A stretch of DNA of 64,000 nt. It comes from Leptolyngbya ohadii IS1 (GTDB taxonomy: Bacteria; Cyanobacteriota; Cyanobacteriia; Elainellales; Elainellaceae). Below the pieces are notes generated by a model that was not told where the DNA came from, did not search any database, and was given only the letters and a program-made list of their open reading frames with translations. This document shows positions 52,740 through 62,798 of this stretch, piece by piece. A program made the translations under genes and the position numbers. The stretch covers positions 2,695,080 through 2,759,079 of the forward strand of contig NZ_NKFP01000006.1 of assembly GCF_002215035.1 (NCBI RefSeq), read 5' to 3'. Position 1 is the first letter of the stretch, and each line of letters starts with the position of its first letter.

Positions 52740-55199
52740 TTAGGGCTGGGAGTTCGATCGCCGCTCCAGCAAAAACCGGGCTTCAGTCACCCGATCGCCC
52801 GACGGATAACGAGTCACAATCTCTTCCAGATAACGACTCTCTCCGCTCATGGCAAAGCGGGAAAACAGCAGGTCGTCGATGTACTGGCTCTGGGGGAATT
52901 CCTGCTGCATCCGGGCGATCGCCTGATCGAGAAGTTTCAGGTAGTCCTGTTCAATTTGCTGGTAATTCTGCTGCTGGGCTTCGTGTGCCTGCTCAGAGTC
53001 TGCACCGGGACTGGGGGAAAGTCTAGTTAACGAGCCTGTCATGCCGGGAAGGGGATGGATGCGGAAGGTTTCACCGAGGGGATAGTCTTCCCACTGTGCC
53101 AGGGCGGTATAGGCTGCCATGTAAAGCGCTTTTTCCCGCAGGTCTGCCGGAGCGGACTCGTCGGTGAGTGGAGTTTGGAACAGGTTGAGGGCGATCGCGT
53201 TCTGGCTGCTTTGCTGGTAGCTGTCGTACACTGCCTCAATTCCGCGTAGCGGGGTATTACAAGCCCAGTAGATTTCGCAGTAGCGGTTCGACCAGTCTCC
53301 AGTAGGAAGGAGAATTGTGCGATCGTTGTCCCACACGGGTAGATAGCCGTTTTTCCAGCCCTCTGCCCCTGCCCAGTTGGACGCAAGCTGATAGCGCGAT
53401 TCCGGCGTGTTTTTCTGCTTGAGCTGCCCCAGGGTTTGCCAGCGTTGCCGCTGTTCGGTCAGCATCGTCTGCATTCTTGCCTGGACTGCCTCTGGTTTGT
53501 AGAATGCGTTGAGATCCGAGCCCGGTCGATAGCTGCCAAATAGCTGCTTGCTGTAGTAGCTGCCCAGCACCGTGGGCGACATCTGGGTGAGATCCAAATT
53601 CTCTGATATTCGGAGTGCCTCAGCGTAATTGTGGCTGCGGGCTTCTCGGACAGCCAGAGCATAGCGGAACAGGGGCGCGATCGCACTATTCTGATATCTC
53701 TCCGTTGCCTGCTGAAGCTGGGGGTAGGGCAGTCCGACATCCAGAAGGGTTCGCAGGTGTCCCCAGGCAAGGTACGTGGCATCGCCATCGCCAATCGTCT
53801 CGGTCATCAGTTTGACCCACAGATCCAGCGCAGACAGAATTTGATTCTGATCCTGGAAGCTCCTCGCCAGGAAATAGGTGGCGTCATCAGCTCCCGGATG
53901 GTCGGGGTAGCGGTTCAGCCAGTCCTGCCAGCTTGCCGTCCTCTGGGCAGGTGTTTTTTGCTGAAGGCGATCGACTAAAATCGGACTGCGAGGTTCTCCC
54001 CCAAAATACGATCGTCCCGTCAAATTGCCGTATTCCCTTGCCGCACGAACAAACCGGGAACTGGGATATTTCTGCGCCATGTTCAGCAGCAGATAGTAGG
54101 CATGGGTTGCCTTATCGAGTTCCTGGGCAAAGAAATCGCCGTAGCTCACCAGCTTTGTCAGGGAGTAGAGCGGCTTCAGGTCGCCGTTGAGCAGGGTTTC
54201 CAGCAGTTCCTCAGCACGGGGATCGTTATGGCGATCGAGTTCTGCCAGTGCCCAGGTGCGGTCAGGCGATTGAGGATTGCGGAAGATGGCGTTGAAGAAC
54301 AGCCGCCCTGCGGTAGAAAGCTGTCCTGCCTTCATACTGCCCAGTCGCTTGACCAGAATATAGTCCTGAGTTTCCTGAGGAAGCTGATTATAGTAGGCAA
54401 CGATTTCCTCTACCTGAGCATCGGTCGGGTTCACCAGTTGTTCATAGCGATCCCATTCGGGAATGGCGGGCGCAGCGGGTTCGACAGGCGGGGATGGAAA
54501 GATGGCATCATAGCCCAGTACAGCACCCAGGAAAGCCACATTAAACTGCTCGTAGTAGGTAGGGGAGTTGCGCGGCTCCAGATTTTCGCGAGCAATTTGT
54601 ATCAGACGATCGCGCACCTGGGGATCATTTAACCCAAAATCTTTCTGCCAGTCGTATTCCTCCGCCCCGTAGTCATCGGGATTTTTGAGCGTCCGGGGAT
54701 CTGCCGTCAGCACATAGAAATCCGGCTGATAGGCACGTCGCTGAAGCTGTTTCTCTAGCCAAAGAGTGCTGTAGGGTTTGCCCAGACTGCGAATTCCCAG
54801 GAGTCCATACGCCTGACGAGTGGGATCGGCAGATCGCGCATAGTAGTCCAGCAGCGGGTAAGCCTTTGCACCGTATTGCTGCCACACGGGATTTTCGAGC
54901 TGTCCGTTGCCCCATTTCAGCAGCATCACATCCTGACGAATTGCCTGGGCGATCGGTTGCCATTCCGGATCAAACCGGAGGCGATCGCGGGTTGCGGCAT
55001 CAAGCTCGATCTGGGTTAAACGTCCTGGTAACTCAGCGGCGGCAATCTGGTCGGCTTGAGCGATCGCGGCTTCAGGACTGGGGAGGTCTGGCATGAGCTG
55101 ACTGCGGAGCGGGGAAAAGAAGGATAAACCGATCGCGGCTCCCAGCATCAGTAGCCCATAGCGGATGATTTTAAGCGTCGGTCTGGCGAAATGCGGCAT
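52740..55199 (-). CDS. Large membrane-anchored or exported alpha-helical repeat protein
   Basis: About 819 residues from the ATG at 55199 (MPHFARPTLKIIRYGLLMLG); the upstream extension to 55319 is not convincing. One N-terminal membrane helix (about residues 12-30) anchors it outside the cytosol. The rest is helical with repeats suggestive of TPR-like or solenoid units (e.g. DATYFLARSFQDQNQILSALDLWVKL, ALYMAAYTALAQWEDYPLG). No enzyme motif is seen. It resembles large cyanobacterial proteins of unknown function with tetratricopeptide-like architecture. Not in an operon. Confidence 0.7.
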   Translation of the reverse strand: MPHFARPTLKIIRYGLLMLGAAIGLSFFSPLRSQLMPDLPSPEAAIAQADQIAAAELPGRLTQIELDAATRDRLRFDPEWQPIAQAIRQDVMLLKWGNGQLENPVWQQYGAKAYPLLDYYARSADPTRQAYGLLGIRSLGKPYSTLWLEKQLQRRAYQPDFYVLTADPRTLKNPDDYGAEEYDWQKDFGLNDPQVRDRLIQIARENLEPRNSPTYYEQFNVAFLGAVLGYDAIFPSPPVEPAAPAIPEWDRYEQLVNPTDAQVEEIVAYYNQLPQETQDYILVKRLGSMKAGQLSTAGRLFFNAIFRNPQSPDRTWALAELDRHNDPRAEELLETLLNGDLKPLYSLTKLVSYGDFFAQELDKATHAYYLLLNMAQKYPSSRFVRAAREYGNLTGRSYFGGEPRSPILVDRLQQKTPAQRTASWQDWLNRYPDHPGADDATYFLARSFQDQNQILSALDLWVKLMTETIGDGDATYLAWGHLRTLLDVGLPYPQLQQATERYQNSAIAPLFRYALAVREARSHNYAEALRISENLDLTQMSPTVLGSYYSKQLFGSYRPGSDLNAFYKPEAVQARMQTMLTEQRQRWQTLGQLKQKNTPESRYQLASNWAGAEGWKNGYLPVWDNDRTILLPTGDWSNRYCEIYWACNTPLRGIEAVYDSYQQSSQNAIALNLFQTPLTDESAPADLREKALYMAAYTALAQWEDYPLGETFRIHPLPGMTGSLTRLSPSPGADSEQAHEAQQQNYQQIEQDYLKLLDQAIARMQQEFPQSQYIDDLLFSRFAMSGESRYLEEIVTRYPSGDRVTEARFLLERRSNSQP

Positions 55200-55637
55200 A
55201 GCAGTACGGGTTTGCAGCGAAATCACAGCAGGCTCATATAAGGACAGGCATAGTCCAGCGACACAACCTGTCAGACTGCATAGATACCCGTTTTGCGGAG
55301 CTTGTTTCTCAAGAAGCAAAAATTTAACAGATTTTCTATCGCAGGATTTCCTGTTTCAATTTTCCCGTTTGAACAGTTCGTTTAAAGAAAGAGCAGCCCC
55401 ACCGCAAAACCCGAAGGAATTTTGATGAGACTGGAGACGCAGTTAGGAGGTATCTTGTTTCTCAAAGTAACTGCAAAATGTTTCCCTTTCCTGTAGCTTA
55501 ATAACTTCTTAAGCTCACGCTTCAACCCAAATTCTTCATTTGATCGAACTTTGTATCATTCTGTTAGAAAAGCTACAAAAATTCACAGTTTTTCACCGGA
55601 ATCGATCGCCGGGAAGAACTCAAAGATTTATAAGTAT
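55200..55637. other. Spacer of about 440 bp
   Basis: AT-rich region between the large exported protein and the NfeD-like gene. No gene, RNA or repeat was identified. Confidence 0.4.
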
Positions 55638-55937
55638 TTATGCTTGTTGAGGAACAGGTTGAACGAGCAGCGTCAGGTTCATTCTGCCTACCACGGTTAC
55701 AGTTTGTTCCGGGAGCAGGGTCACGTTTTGCAGACATCGAGCAGACCACCAAATACCCTGATATTTAACACGACCGGGCTTTCCAGGCTGAATTGCTTTT
55801 TCGACAACGGCTTCATTCACGATTGTCTCCTCCAGCATAGAATTCTCCTCGAATGGTTCTAGTGTTGGTAGGGATGAATCAGAAAAAAACTGATTAAATA
55901 AGTGAGAAGAAAAGGAAAAATTGCGATCGATTCTCAT
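55638..55937 (-). CDS. NfeD-like small OB-fold protein
   Basis: 99 residues from ATG 55937 (MRIDRNFSFSS...), with AGGAG before it. A second in-frame ATG at 55838 (MLEETIVNEAVVEKAI) also has a perfect GAGGAG six bases upstream and starts the conserved part. The core GKPGRVKYQGIWWSARCLQNVTLLPEQTV-type sequence matches the NfeD C-terminal OB domain (G-x-V-x-x-x-G-x-W-x-A). Short stand-alone NfeD domains like this occur in cyanobacteria, with unknown function. The N-terminal 33 residues may be dispensable or absent. Confidence 0.8.
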   Translation of the reverse strand: MRIDRNFSFSSHLFNQFFSDSSLPTLEPFEENSMLEETIVNEAVVEKAIQPGKPGRVKYQGIWWSARCLQNVTLLPEQTVTVVGRMNLTLLVQPVPQQA

Positions 55938-56652
55938 AATTGAACTCCTGGGGGCTGAGCAAACGGAGAAGAAACAGCGAAGAAGAAACAAAGTAACAGA
56001 CAAAAGATGAAGCTTTGCACTGATAAACCGCATCTAGACTGAACCGGATGAGTTATCCAAACGGCGGCAAAACCAATTTCCAAAACGTTATGGCAGAAAC
56101 TTGATGACAGCGATCGTGGGGTTCACCGCTGAACGGATGCCTGCATTAGAACAACTGGAGCCAACAGGAACCGCTCTGGAGAGGTAAACCTCAAATTTGT
56201 CTGAAAAGCAATTGAATTAATGGAATGGTGAATGAAATGTCTTTACGCTAACAAGATGGACAAGACCTTGAGCAGTAGAGTTCCGCAAAACGACTAGAAT
56301 CCCTCTGACGATAGAGCGTTTACGAAGTTGGGCAAGTGACGACGATCCGCTGCTGCCGTGATTTTCCTCAAGTAAAAATATTCAGTGTTCTGATTCGGTT
56401 TGTGCCTCAGGGTAGATTCGCTCCTGTCGTAAAATCAACGTCGAGAACAGCGCTTTCGATCGCCTGACCGTTCTGCGAAGAAGATGCACCAAGAGATGTG
56501 CTAAGAAAAGATGTGCTAAGACAAAACAAAGGGATAACCCTATTTTGGCGATCGCGATCGATCACCCTCATAAATAACCTCCCCTGACCTCTAGGGAAAA
56601 CCGCATCGCGTCGCATATATTGATCTGATTCACCGATTAATCTAAAAGTCCT
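55938..56652. other. Spacer of about 715 bp upstream of asnS
   Basis: The longest gene-free stretch in the window apart from the IS locus. AGATGTGCTAAGAAA occurs twice in tandem (about 56493-56520). No RNA gene, conserved protein or terminator could be supported; reading frames here have no ribosome site or family likeness. Confidence 0.5.
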
Positions 56653-58044
56653 ATGACCACCCGCCGTATTGTAGACCTGCTGAGACATGGACAGCCCGAT
56701 GAAACCGTCACTATCCAGGGCTGGGTTCGGACAAAGCGCGAACAGAAGGAATTTACCTTTGTCGAAATCAACGATGGCTCCTCCATGTCAGGACTTCAGG
56801 CGATCCTGAACCAGGATTTACCGGGCTATGCCGAAGCCGTTCGCAAGCTAAATACGGGTGCTTCTGTGGCGATCGACGGGGTGCTGGTTCCCTCTCCGGG
56901 CAAGGGACAGCGGATTGAACTCCAGGCAACCTCGGTGACAGTTTACGGCGAGGCGGATGCGGAAACCTATCCCCTCCAGAAAAAGCGGCACTCCTTTGAG
57001 TTTCTGCGGGATATTGCCCATCTACGGGCGCGCACGAATACGATCGGGGCGGTCTTCCGGGTGCGAAACGCCTGCTCCACCGCAATTCATCAGTTCTTCC
57101 AGGAGCGGGGCTTCCTCTGGGTTCACACGCCGATTATTAGCGCGAATGACTGCGAAGGTGCAGGGGAATTGTTCACCATCACCACAATGGATCTGAAGCA
57201 GGTTCCCAAAACCGATGCAGGCGAAATTGACTACAGCCAGGACTTCTTTGGTAGACGGGCATTCCTGACGGTGAGCGGTCAGCTCGAAGCGGAAATTATG
57301 GCGATGGCGTTTTCCAACGTCTACACCTTTGGACCTACCTTCCGTGCAGAAAATTCCAACACCTCGCGCCACCTGGCGGAGTTCTGGATGGTAGAACCGG
57401 AGATGGCTTTCTGCGACTTAGTGGGCAACATGGATCTCGCCGAAGCATTCCTGAAGCATATCTTTCGCTATGTGCTGGAGCATTGCCCGGAAGATATGGA
57501 ATTCTTTAACCAGCGCATCGACAATTCCGTTCTCGCGACCGCTAACAATATCATCAATAATGAGTTTGAACGAATTACCTACACGGATGCCATTGGAATG
57601 TTAGAAAAAGCCGATCGCAAGTTTGAATTTCCTGTCTCCTGGGGTTTAGATTTGCAGTCGGAACACGAACGCTATCTGGCAGAAGAACTGTTCAAAAAAC
57701 CTGTGATCGTCACGGACTATCCCGCGCAAATCAAAGCCTTCTATATGCGCCTCAGCGACGACGAAAAAACGGTTCGCGCAATGGATATCCTCGCTCCAAA
57801 GATCGGCGAAATCGTGGGCGGTTCCCAGCGGGAAGAACGGTTGGATGTGCTTCAGCGGCGGATTCAGCAGCTCGGACTTCCTGAGGAGGATCTGTGGTGG
57901 TATCTGGATCTGCGGCGCTTCGGCACCGTTCCCCATGCAGGCTTTGGTCTGGGATTTGAACGAGTGGTGCAGTTCATGACGGGCATGACCAACATCCGCG
58001 ACGTGATTCCTTTCCCCCGGACGCCGCTCAACGCGGAATTTTAA
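56653..58044 (+). CDS. asnS: Asparaginyl-tRNA synthetase
   Basis: Class IIb synthetase, 463 residues. N-terminal anticodon-binding OB domain ([26 protein letters not shown]), motif 2 [21 protein letters not shown] and motif 3 [12 protein letters not shown]. The first Met at 56653 fits the family start [10 protein letters not shown]. It is followed 30 bp later by pyrC. Confidence 0.97.
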   Translation: MTTRRIVDLLRHGQPDETVTIQGWVRTKREQKEFTFVEINDGSSMSGLQAILNQDLPGYAEAVRKLNTGASVAIDGVLVPSPGKGQRIELQATSVTVYGEADAETYPLQKKRHSFEFLRDIAHLRARTNTIGAVFRVRNACSTAIHQFFQERGFLWVHTPIISANDCEGAGELFTITTMDLKQVPKTDAGEIDYSQDFFGRRAFLTVSGQLEAEIMAMAFSNVYTFGPTFRAENSNTSRHLAEFWMVEPEMAFCDLVGNMDLAEAFLKHIFRYVLEHCPEDMEFFNQRIDNSVLATANNIINNEFERITYTDAIGMLEKADRKFEFPVSWGLDLQSEHERYLAEELFKKPVIVTDYPAQIKAFYMRLSDDEKTVRAMDILAPKIGEIVGGSQREERLDVLQRRIQQLGLPEEDLWWYLDLRRFGTVPHAGFGLGFERVVQFMTGMTNIRDVIPFPRTPLNAEF

Positions 58045-58074
58045 TAAAACAGGAGGCGGTTTTATAATTGAGGG

Positions 58075-59103
58075 ATGCAAAAACTCACCCTCACCCGACC
58101 TGACGACTGGCATCTCCATCTCCGAGACGGCGCAGCCTTGAAAGCGGTTTTGCCCCATACGGTGCGTCAGTTTGCCCGCGCAATTGTGATGCCAAACTTG
58201 AAGCCTCCCATTCGGACGGTCGCTGAAGCCGCCGCCTACCGCGATCGCATTCTTGCAGCAGTTCCCGATGGGCAACAGTTTGAGCCACTGATGACGCTCT
58301 ACCTCACGGACAACACCAGCCCGGAAGAGATTGTCGCGGCGAAGGAATCGCAGTTTGTTAAAGCGGTTAAGTACTACCCCGCCGGAGCAACGACCAACTC
58401 AGACCTGGGGGTGACGGATATTGGCAAGTGCGATCGCGTGTTTGAGGCAATGCAGCAGGTCGATCTGCCGTTACTCCTGCATGGGGAAGTCACCGATCAT
58501 CAGGTTGATATGTTCGATCGCGAAAAAGTATTTATCGATCGGCATTTGATCCCGCTCAAGCAGCGATTTCCCAACCTGCGCGTCGTGCTGGAACACATTA
58601 CGACCTCAGAGGCAGTGCAGTACGTCCTCTCTGCAAATAACGTTGCCGCAACCATCACGCCCCAGCATTTGTTATTTAACCGCAATAGCCTATTTCAGGG
58701 CGGCATTCGTCCCCACTTTTACTGCCTGCCGATTCTAAAACGGGAGGAGCATCGATCGGCGCTTCTGCAAGCTGCAACCTCTGGAAATCCTAAATTTTTC
58801 CTGGGTACGGATAGCGCCCCCCATCCTCGCAACAGCAAAGAAAGTTCCTGTGGCTGTGCGGGCTGCTATTCAGCTCTGCACGCAATGGAACTGTACACCG
58901 AAGCGTTTGAAAGCGTCGATGCTCTGGATAAACTGGAAGCGTTCGCTAGCTTCTATGGAGCCGATTTTTATCAGCTTCCCCGCAATACCGAACAAATTAC
59001 GTTAACCAAAACAACTTGGCGCGTTCCCGATGAAATTCCGTTCACGGAATCCGGACTGGTGCCCTTGTTAGCAGGTCAAGAAATGTCCTGGCAAATGGCT
59101 TGA
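58075..59103 (+). CDS. pyrC: Dihydroorotase
   Basis: Third step of pyrimidine synthesis; cytosolic zinc enzyme of the short (E. coli-like, type II) class. 342 residues. Metal ligands are in [11 protein letters not shown] (H-x-H), the carboxylated Lys in [13 protein letters not shown], His in LLHGEV and [10 protein letters not shown], and the Asp in [16 protein letters not shown]. Start ATG 58075 ([15 protein letters not shown]). It probably shares the asnS transcript. Confidence 0.97.
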   Translation: MQKLTLTRPDDWHLHLRDGAALKAVLPHTVRQFARAIVMPNLKPPIRTVAEAAAYRDRILAAVPDGQQFEPLMTLYLTDNTSPEEIVAAKESQFVKAVKYYPAGATTNSDLGVTDIGKCDRVFEAMQQVDLPLLLHGEVTDHQVDMFDREKVFIDRHLIPLKQRFPNLRVVLEHITTSEAVQYVLSANNVAATITPQHLLFNRNSLFQGGIRPHFYCLPILKREEHRSALLQAATSGNPKFFLGTDSAPHPRNSKESSCGCAGCYSALHAMELYTEAFESVDALDKLEAFASFYGADFYQLPRNTEQITLTKTTWRVPDEIPFTESGLVPLLAGQEMSWQMA

Positions 59104-59214
59104 CCTCAGCATAAGAGTAGCGACTTGATAGGAATAATCGTGTTATCTAATATGCCATTCCTTAATCATTAAAGATTAAAGGCTCGCACAGGAGCTTTAT
59201 GACGGAAAAAATGT

Positions 59215-59895
59215 TTATGGGCTACTTGCTGCTGCTTCCCTAATTACTCCTAGAACTTCTTGTGGATGCGAAATCATAGGGAAATGGCTCGATTCTACGG
59301 TAATTGTTTCTGCTCTCATTCGCTCCGATAGGTCGCGTTGTAAGTCAGGCGGAACAGCCTTATCGTTTGTCGCGATGATGTACCAACTTGATTTATCTTT
59401 CCAGGCTGGCGAACTTGCCTTGACTTCTGTAAGCGATGTCGATGGTGGTGTTTGGGTTGCATAAATGAGTTTCCTTCTTTCATCAGAGAGACCGTTTGCT
59501 AAAACTTCATCAACACCTTCTTTTGAAATCCAAACAAACCCATTTTGTTCTTGAAAATGTGGAGAAGGAGTTCCGTATTTACTCATCAAATCAATCATAG
59601 ACTCGCCTGCATCGGGAGCGAGCGCGGCAATATACACTAAGCCGGAAACTCGTTCATGATTGCCGATTTCAGTAATGACAAAACCACCCCATGAATGACC
59701 CACCAAAATGCAATTTCCCTCAGTGCGATCCAGAACGCGCTTCGTCGCAGCAATATCGTCTGCTATCGATGTGAGCGGATTTTGAACTGCAATCACTTCG
59801 TAGCCTTCTGCCAAAAGCGTTGGGATAATCTCGTCGTAACAGGAGCCGTCTGCCCAAAAACCGTGAACCAGTATAATGTTTTTGACTTTGCTCAT
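59215..59895 (-). CDS. Alpha/beta hydrolase
   Basis: 226 residues from the ATG at 59895 (MSKVKNIILVHGFWADGS); ATG 59907 would add four. Nucleophile G-H-S-W-G-G, oxyanion H-G-F-W, Asp in ATNDKAVPP, His in ESSHFPMISHPQ. It resembles EstC/pyrethroid-hydrolase or salicylate-esterase-like members. The DNA is clearly richer in A and T and has none of the full HIP1 sites found around it, so it may be recently acquired. Substrate unknown. Confidence 0.85.
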   Translation of the reverse strand: MSKVKNIILVHGFWADGSCYDEIIPTLLAEGYEVIAVQNPLTSIADDIAATKRVLDRTEGNCILVGHSWGGFVITEIGNHERVSGLVYIAALAPDAGESMIDLMSKYGTPSPHFQEQNGFVWISKEGVDEVLANGLSDERRKLIYATQTPPSTSLTEVKASSPAWKDKSSWYIIATNDKAVPPDLQRDLSERMRAETITVESSHFPMISHPQEVLGVIREAAASSP

Positions 59896-60089
59896 AGGGT
59901 TAAGCATTTCTTAGCAAATTCAGATGTGGGTACACATCATTTTAGAAAGAATTAGCAGAAGCGATCGAACGATTAATTAGTCGATCCGACTGAATATTTC
60001 GCGGAAGATTCCGATCTGGATTGTTTAAGTAGAAATGTGTTTGCTTAAAATCTGAATTCGGGTATTTGGGCAGAAAAATTCAGTTTTAT

Positions 60090-61775
60090 TTACTTATTCA
60101 GCCGCACCAGCAGCCGCCGCAGTACCGCAATCTGAACGCCGATCGTCTTATAGCCCACGCGATCGAATAGCACCACGACCTTATCGCCTTCGTAGCGCAT
60201 TACGGTTCCCATACCCCAGGATTTGTGAACGACTTGGCTGTTGAGGGGGAAGGGTTGGCGATCGGACTCCTCTGCTAGAACACCGTTTTTGCAGTTGTCG
60301 CAGTTGTTGCAGGGCTTCTGGAATTCCTCGCCAAAGTAGTTGAGCAGGTATGCTCGCCGACAGTCCCGCACTTCTGCGTAGCTTCGCATCATTTCCAGCC
60401 GGGATTTCTCAAACTGGCGTTGTCTTTCCTGTGCTTCAACAGCCGCCGCCGCCGCAACTTCCAGATCTTCCACCTGTTCACAGACGGTCACTTCTCCGGT
60501 CGGCAGGGTTTCCACAACACCTACTTCTGTGAGACGGCTGAGGGCTGTTTTCAGTTTGCTCTGAGACAAATCGGTTTGCTCCTGGAGGTCTTTGGGGGCG
60601 ATCGGTTCTTCCTGCTCCTGAAGCATCTCTGCGATCTGTTTTACCTCTTCGGTGTCCAGGTGTCCGCCGCTAGCAAAAAATCGCCGCAGTCGCAGATCGT
60701 CGGGATTGTAGAACAGAATAATTTCTGCTGGATTGCCGTCCCGTCCGGCTCGCCCAATTTCCTGATAGTAGGAGTCGATCGAATCGCTGATATCCGCGTG
60801 GAACACAAACCGCACATTGGGCTTATCCATCCCCATCCCAAAAGCAGTCGTAGCAACCAGGACATCAATTTCGTCCTGTAAGAACGCCGCCTCTGTTTCA
60901 GTTCGGTCGCTCGACTTCATTCCTGCATGGTAAAAGTGCGAGCGCAGTCCCACCTCCTGAAGTTTCTGAGCAATTTCCTCCGTGCGCTTCCGAGTTGCCG
61001 CATAGATAATCCCTGGTTTTTCTGCCTGCTGCACACAGGCAATCAGCGCATCCTGCTTTTCCGCCTCGTCGTCAAGTCGCCGCACGTCCAGATATAAATT
61101 GGGGCGATCGAATCCCCGCACAATTACCGCTGGATTTTTCATGCCGAGCCGCTGCACAATTTCCTCCCGCACTGGAGGCGCAGCCGTTGCCGTTAATGCC
61201 AGAATGCGCGGATGTCCCAACGCCTCGATCACCGTTCCCAGCCGCAGATAGTCCGGGCGAAAGTCATGCCCCCAGGAACTCAGACAGTGCGCCTCATCCA
61301 CCACAAATAAGGAGGGCTGCGCCGCCTGCAATTGCTCCAGTGTTTCGGGATTGTTGAACTGCTCTGGAGCCAGAAACAGGAACTCTAGATCGCCTTCTTT
61401 AAATCGCTCAAATGCCTCCTGGCGATCGCAGGGCTTCACCGCCGAGTTCACGACCGCCGCCTCTCCCACATCCTGCTGGGCGATCGACTGCACCTGATCT
61501 CGTTGAAGCGCAATCAACGGAGAAACGACGACTGTCGCTCTGGGCATCACCGAAGCGGCAAGCTGATAAATCGCCGACTTCCCGGCTCCCGTGGGCATGA
61601 CTGCCAGCGTATCGTGACCGTCTAGAATTGCCCGAACCGCCATCTCCTGACCGGGTTTCAATTTGTCGTAACCAAATCGTTTCTGCGCGAGTTCGTTCAG
61701 TTCCTCAAGACTCAGCGTTTTCTTGCGCCGTTTACTGCTGACCCGTTTGCTGCTGACTGGGTTACTGCTGACCAT
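60090..61775 (-). CDS. RecQ-family DNA helicase
   Basis: 561 residues. Helicase motifs: AVMPTGAGKSAIYQ (I), VVSPLIALQRDQ (Ia), VDEAHCLSSWGHDFRPDY (II, DEAH), ALTATA (III), YHAGMKSSDR (IV), ATTAFGMGMDKPNVRFV (V), and YQEIGRAGRDG (VI). A winged-helix/RecQ-zinc-like C-terminal region with C-x16-C-x2-C-x2-C (about YCRRAYLLNYFGEEF and CNNCDNC) follows; there is no HRDC domain. The extreme N-terminus has a small duplicated V-S-S-K-R. It is a short RecQ, as in many cyanobacteria. Confidence 0.93.
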   Translation of the reverse strand: MVSSNPVSSKRVSSKRRKKTLSLEELNELAQKRFGYDKLKPGQEMAVRAILDGHDTLAVMPTGAGKSAIYQLAASVMPRATVVVSPLIALQRDQVQSIAQQDVGEAAVVNSAVKPCDRQEAFERFKEGDLEFLFLAPEQFNNPETLEQLQAAQPSLFVVDEAHCLSSWGHDFRPDYLRLGTVIEALGHPRILALTATAAPPVREEIVQRLGMKNPAVIVRGFDRPNLYLDVRRLDDEAEKQDALIACVQQAEKPGIIYAATRKRTEEIAQKLQEVGLRSHFYHAGMKSSDRTETEAAFLQDEIDVLVATTAFGMGMDKPNVRFVFHADISDSIDSYYQEIGRAGRDGNPAEIILFYNPDDLRLRRFFASGGHLDTEEVKQIAEMLQEQEEPIAPKDLQEQTDLSQSKLKTALSRLTEVGVVETLPTGEVTVCEQVEDLEVAAAAAVEAQERQRQFEKSRLEMMRSYAEVRDCRRAYLLNYFGEEFQKPCNNCDNCKNGVLAEESDRQPFPLNSQVVHKSWGMGTVMRYEGDKVVVLFDRVGYKTIGVQIAVLRRLLVRLNK

Positions 61776-61858
61776 GAGCGATCGTGCCCTGCGGAAGTTG
61801 TGATGATACCCGCAGCATAGTCAAACAGAAGCATCGCCGGGATCGTCACCAGGAGAGA

Positions 61859-62374
61859 TCAGATGTTCCCCGACTTCTCCCCATGCGGAAGGAGCGACCG
61901 CTGTAACACCCACAAAACTCCGGCTGTGATCGTGCCTCCCAGCAGCATCCAACTCGTTTGCTGATTGCCCAAAATCACAGAGCTGATTGTCAAAAGACCC
62001 AGGACGATTGCCAGTCCTCTTGCAAACGCCAACATTCGCTGAACTGCCTGCTGTGCCTCCGTCACTCGCTGAAGCAAATCCGCATCCTTACCCAGATACT
62101 CGGCACTGTGGAGCAAATGCTGATTCGCCTGATACTTCACCAGGTCTACCTGATAGTACGTGCCCAGTTCTCCATCCCGCAGGCTTGCCACCGAATGCAG
62201 ACCAAACCGCTTTGCATGGGCGATCGCCGTCCGAATTTGCCGCTTTGTGGCGAGGGGTTGCAGCGCCTCAAACACCGATTCCCGGTACACCCCCGTTTTT
62301 GCCATTTGCAAAATCTGTTCGCTCAGTTCCGAGATAGACATGCGGCGCGTAATGGTTGCTCTAGCTGGAGTCAT
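61859..62374 (-). CDS. Hypothetical membrane protein
   Basis: 171 residues. The first ~110 residues are soluble and helical (MTPARATITRRMSISELSEQI, ...TAIAHAKRFGLHSVASLRDG), then two closely spaced helices (RGLAIVLGLLTISSVILG and WMLLGGTITAGVLWVL) near the C-terminus. No family is recognised; topology suggests a C-terminal membrane anchor. It is alone between recQ and the TIGR03643-like gene, all on the minus strand. Confidence 0.7.
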   Translation of the reverse strand: MTPARATITRRMSISELSEQILQMAKTGVYRESVFEALQPLATKRQIRTAIAHAKRFGLHSVASLRDGELGTYYQVDLVKYQANQHLLHSAEYLGKDADLLQRVTEAQQAVQRMLAFARGLAIVLGLLTISSVILGNQQTSWMLLGGTITAGVLWVLQRSLLPHGEKSGNI

Positions 62375-62471
62375 ACGATCGACAAAGGAGAGGCATCTGG
62401 GCTTTTATCTTAACTCTCTTTGTACCAAAATCGTACTACTCGCAATTAATTTATTTTTGAGTTCTGATTGA

Positions 62472-62723
62472 TTACTTCTGATTGTCTGACTTAAACCGCC
62501 CCGCTATAAACGATCGCTGCTGAAGATGTTTCGTTTTGCGTCCGCTCACCCGCTTGCGCCACATCCGAAAGCTGGACGGCTGCATTTCTCGCCGCATCAG
62601 CGCGATCACCTGCTTTTCACTCAAGCCATACTGAAGCGCGATCGCCTCAAACGGAGTGCGGTCTTCCCATGCCATTTCAATGATGCGATCGATCGATTCA
62701 CTGTCGAGTTGCGGTAAGTCCAT
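62472..62723 (-). CDS. TIGR03643/DUF2805-like small protein
   Basis: 83 residues (MDLPQLDSESIDRIIEMAWEDRTPF...). The block R-I-I-E-M-A-W-E-D-R-T-P-F-E-A-I-x-x-Q-Y-G-L-S-E-K-Q-V-I-x-L-M-R-R-E-M-x-x-x-S-F-R-M-W-R-K-R-V is that of the TIGR03643/DUF2805 family, with a helix-turn-helix-like start and a basic C-terminus. DNA binding is plausible but unproven. It lies between the previous gene and psbA. Confidence 0.88.
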   Translation of the reverse strand: MDLPQLDSESIDRIIEMAWEDRTPFEAIALQYGLSEKQVIALMRREMQPSSFRMWRKRVSGRKTKHLQQRSFIAGRFKSDNQK

Positions 62724-62743
62724 ACTGATAAAAATATTTACCT

Positions 62744-62776
62744 AAATTAAAAAGACACCCCCCGGAGGGAGTGCCT
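62744..62776 (-). terminator. Rho-independent terminator of psbA
   Basis: On the minus strand GGCACTCCC and GGGGGTGTC pair (with one mismatch) and are followed by TTTTTAATTT, 25 bp after the psbA stop. Confidence 0.75.
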
Positions 62777-62798
62777 TCAACTAGCAGGAAGCTAGAAC

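Noticed and set aside
56407-56688. Frame antisense to the start of asnS
   Set aside because: No family likeness, overlaps the asnS start and covers a low-complexity direct repeat.
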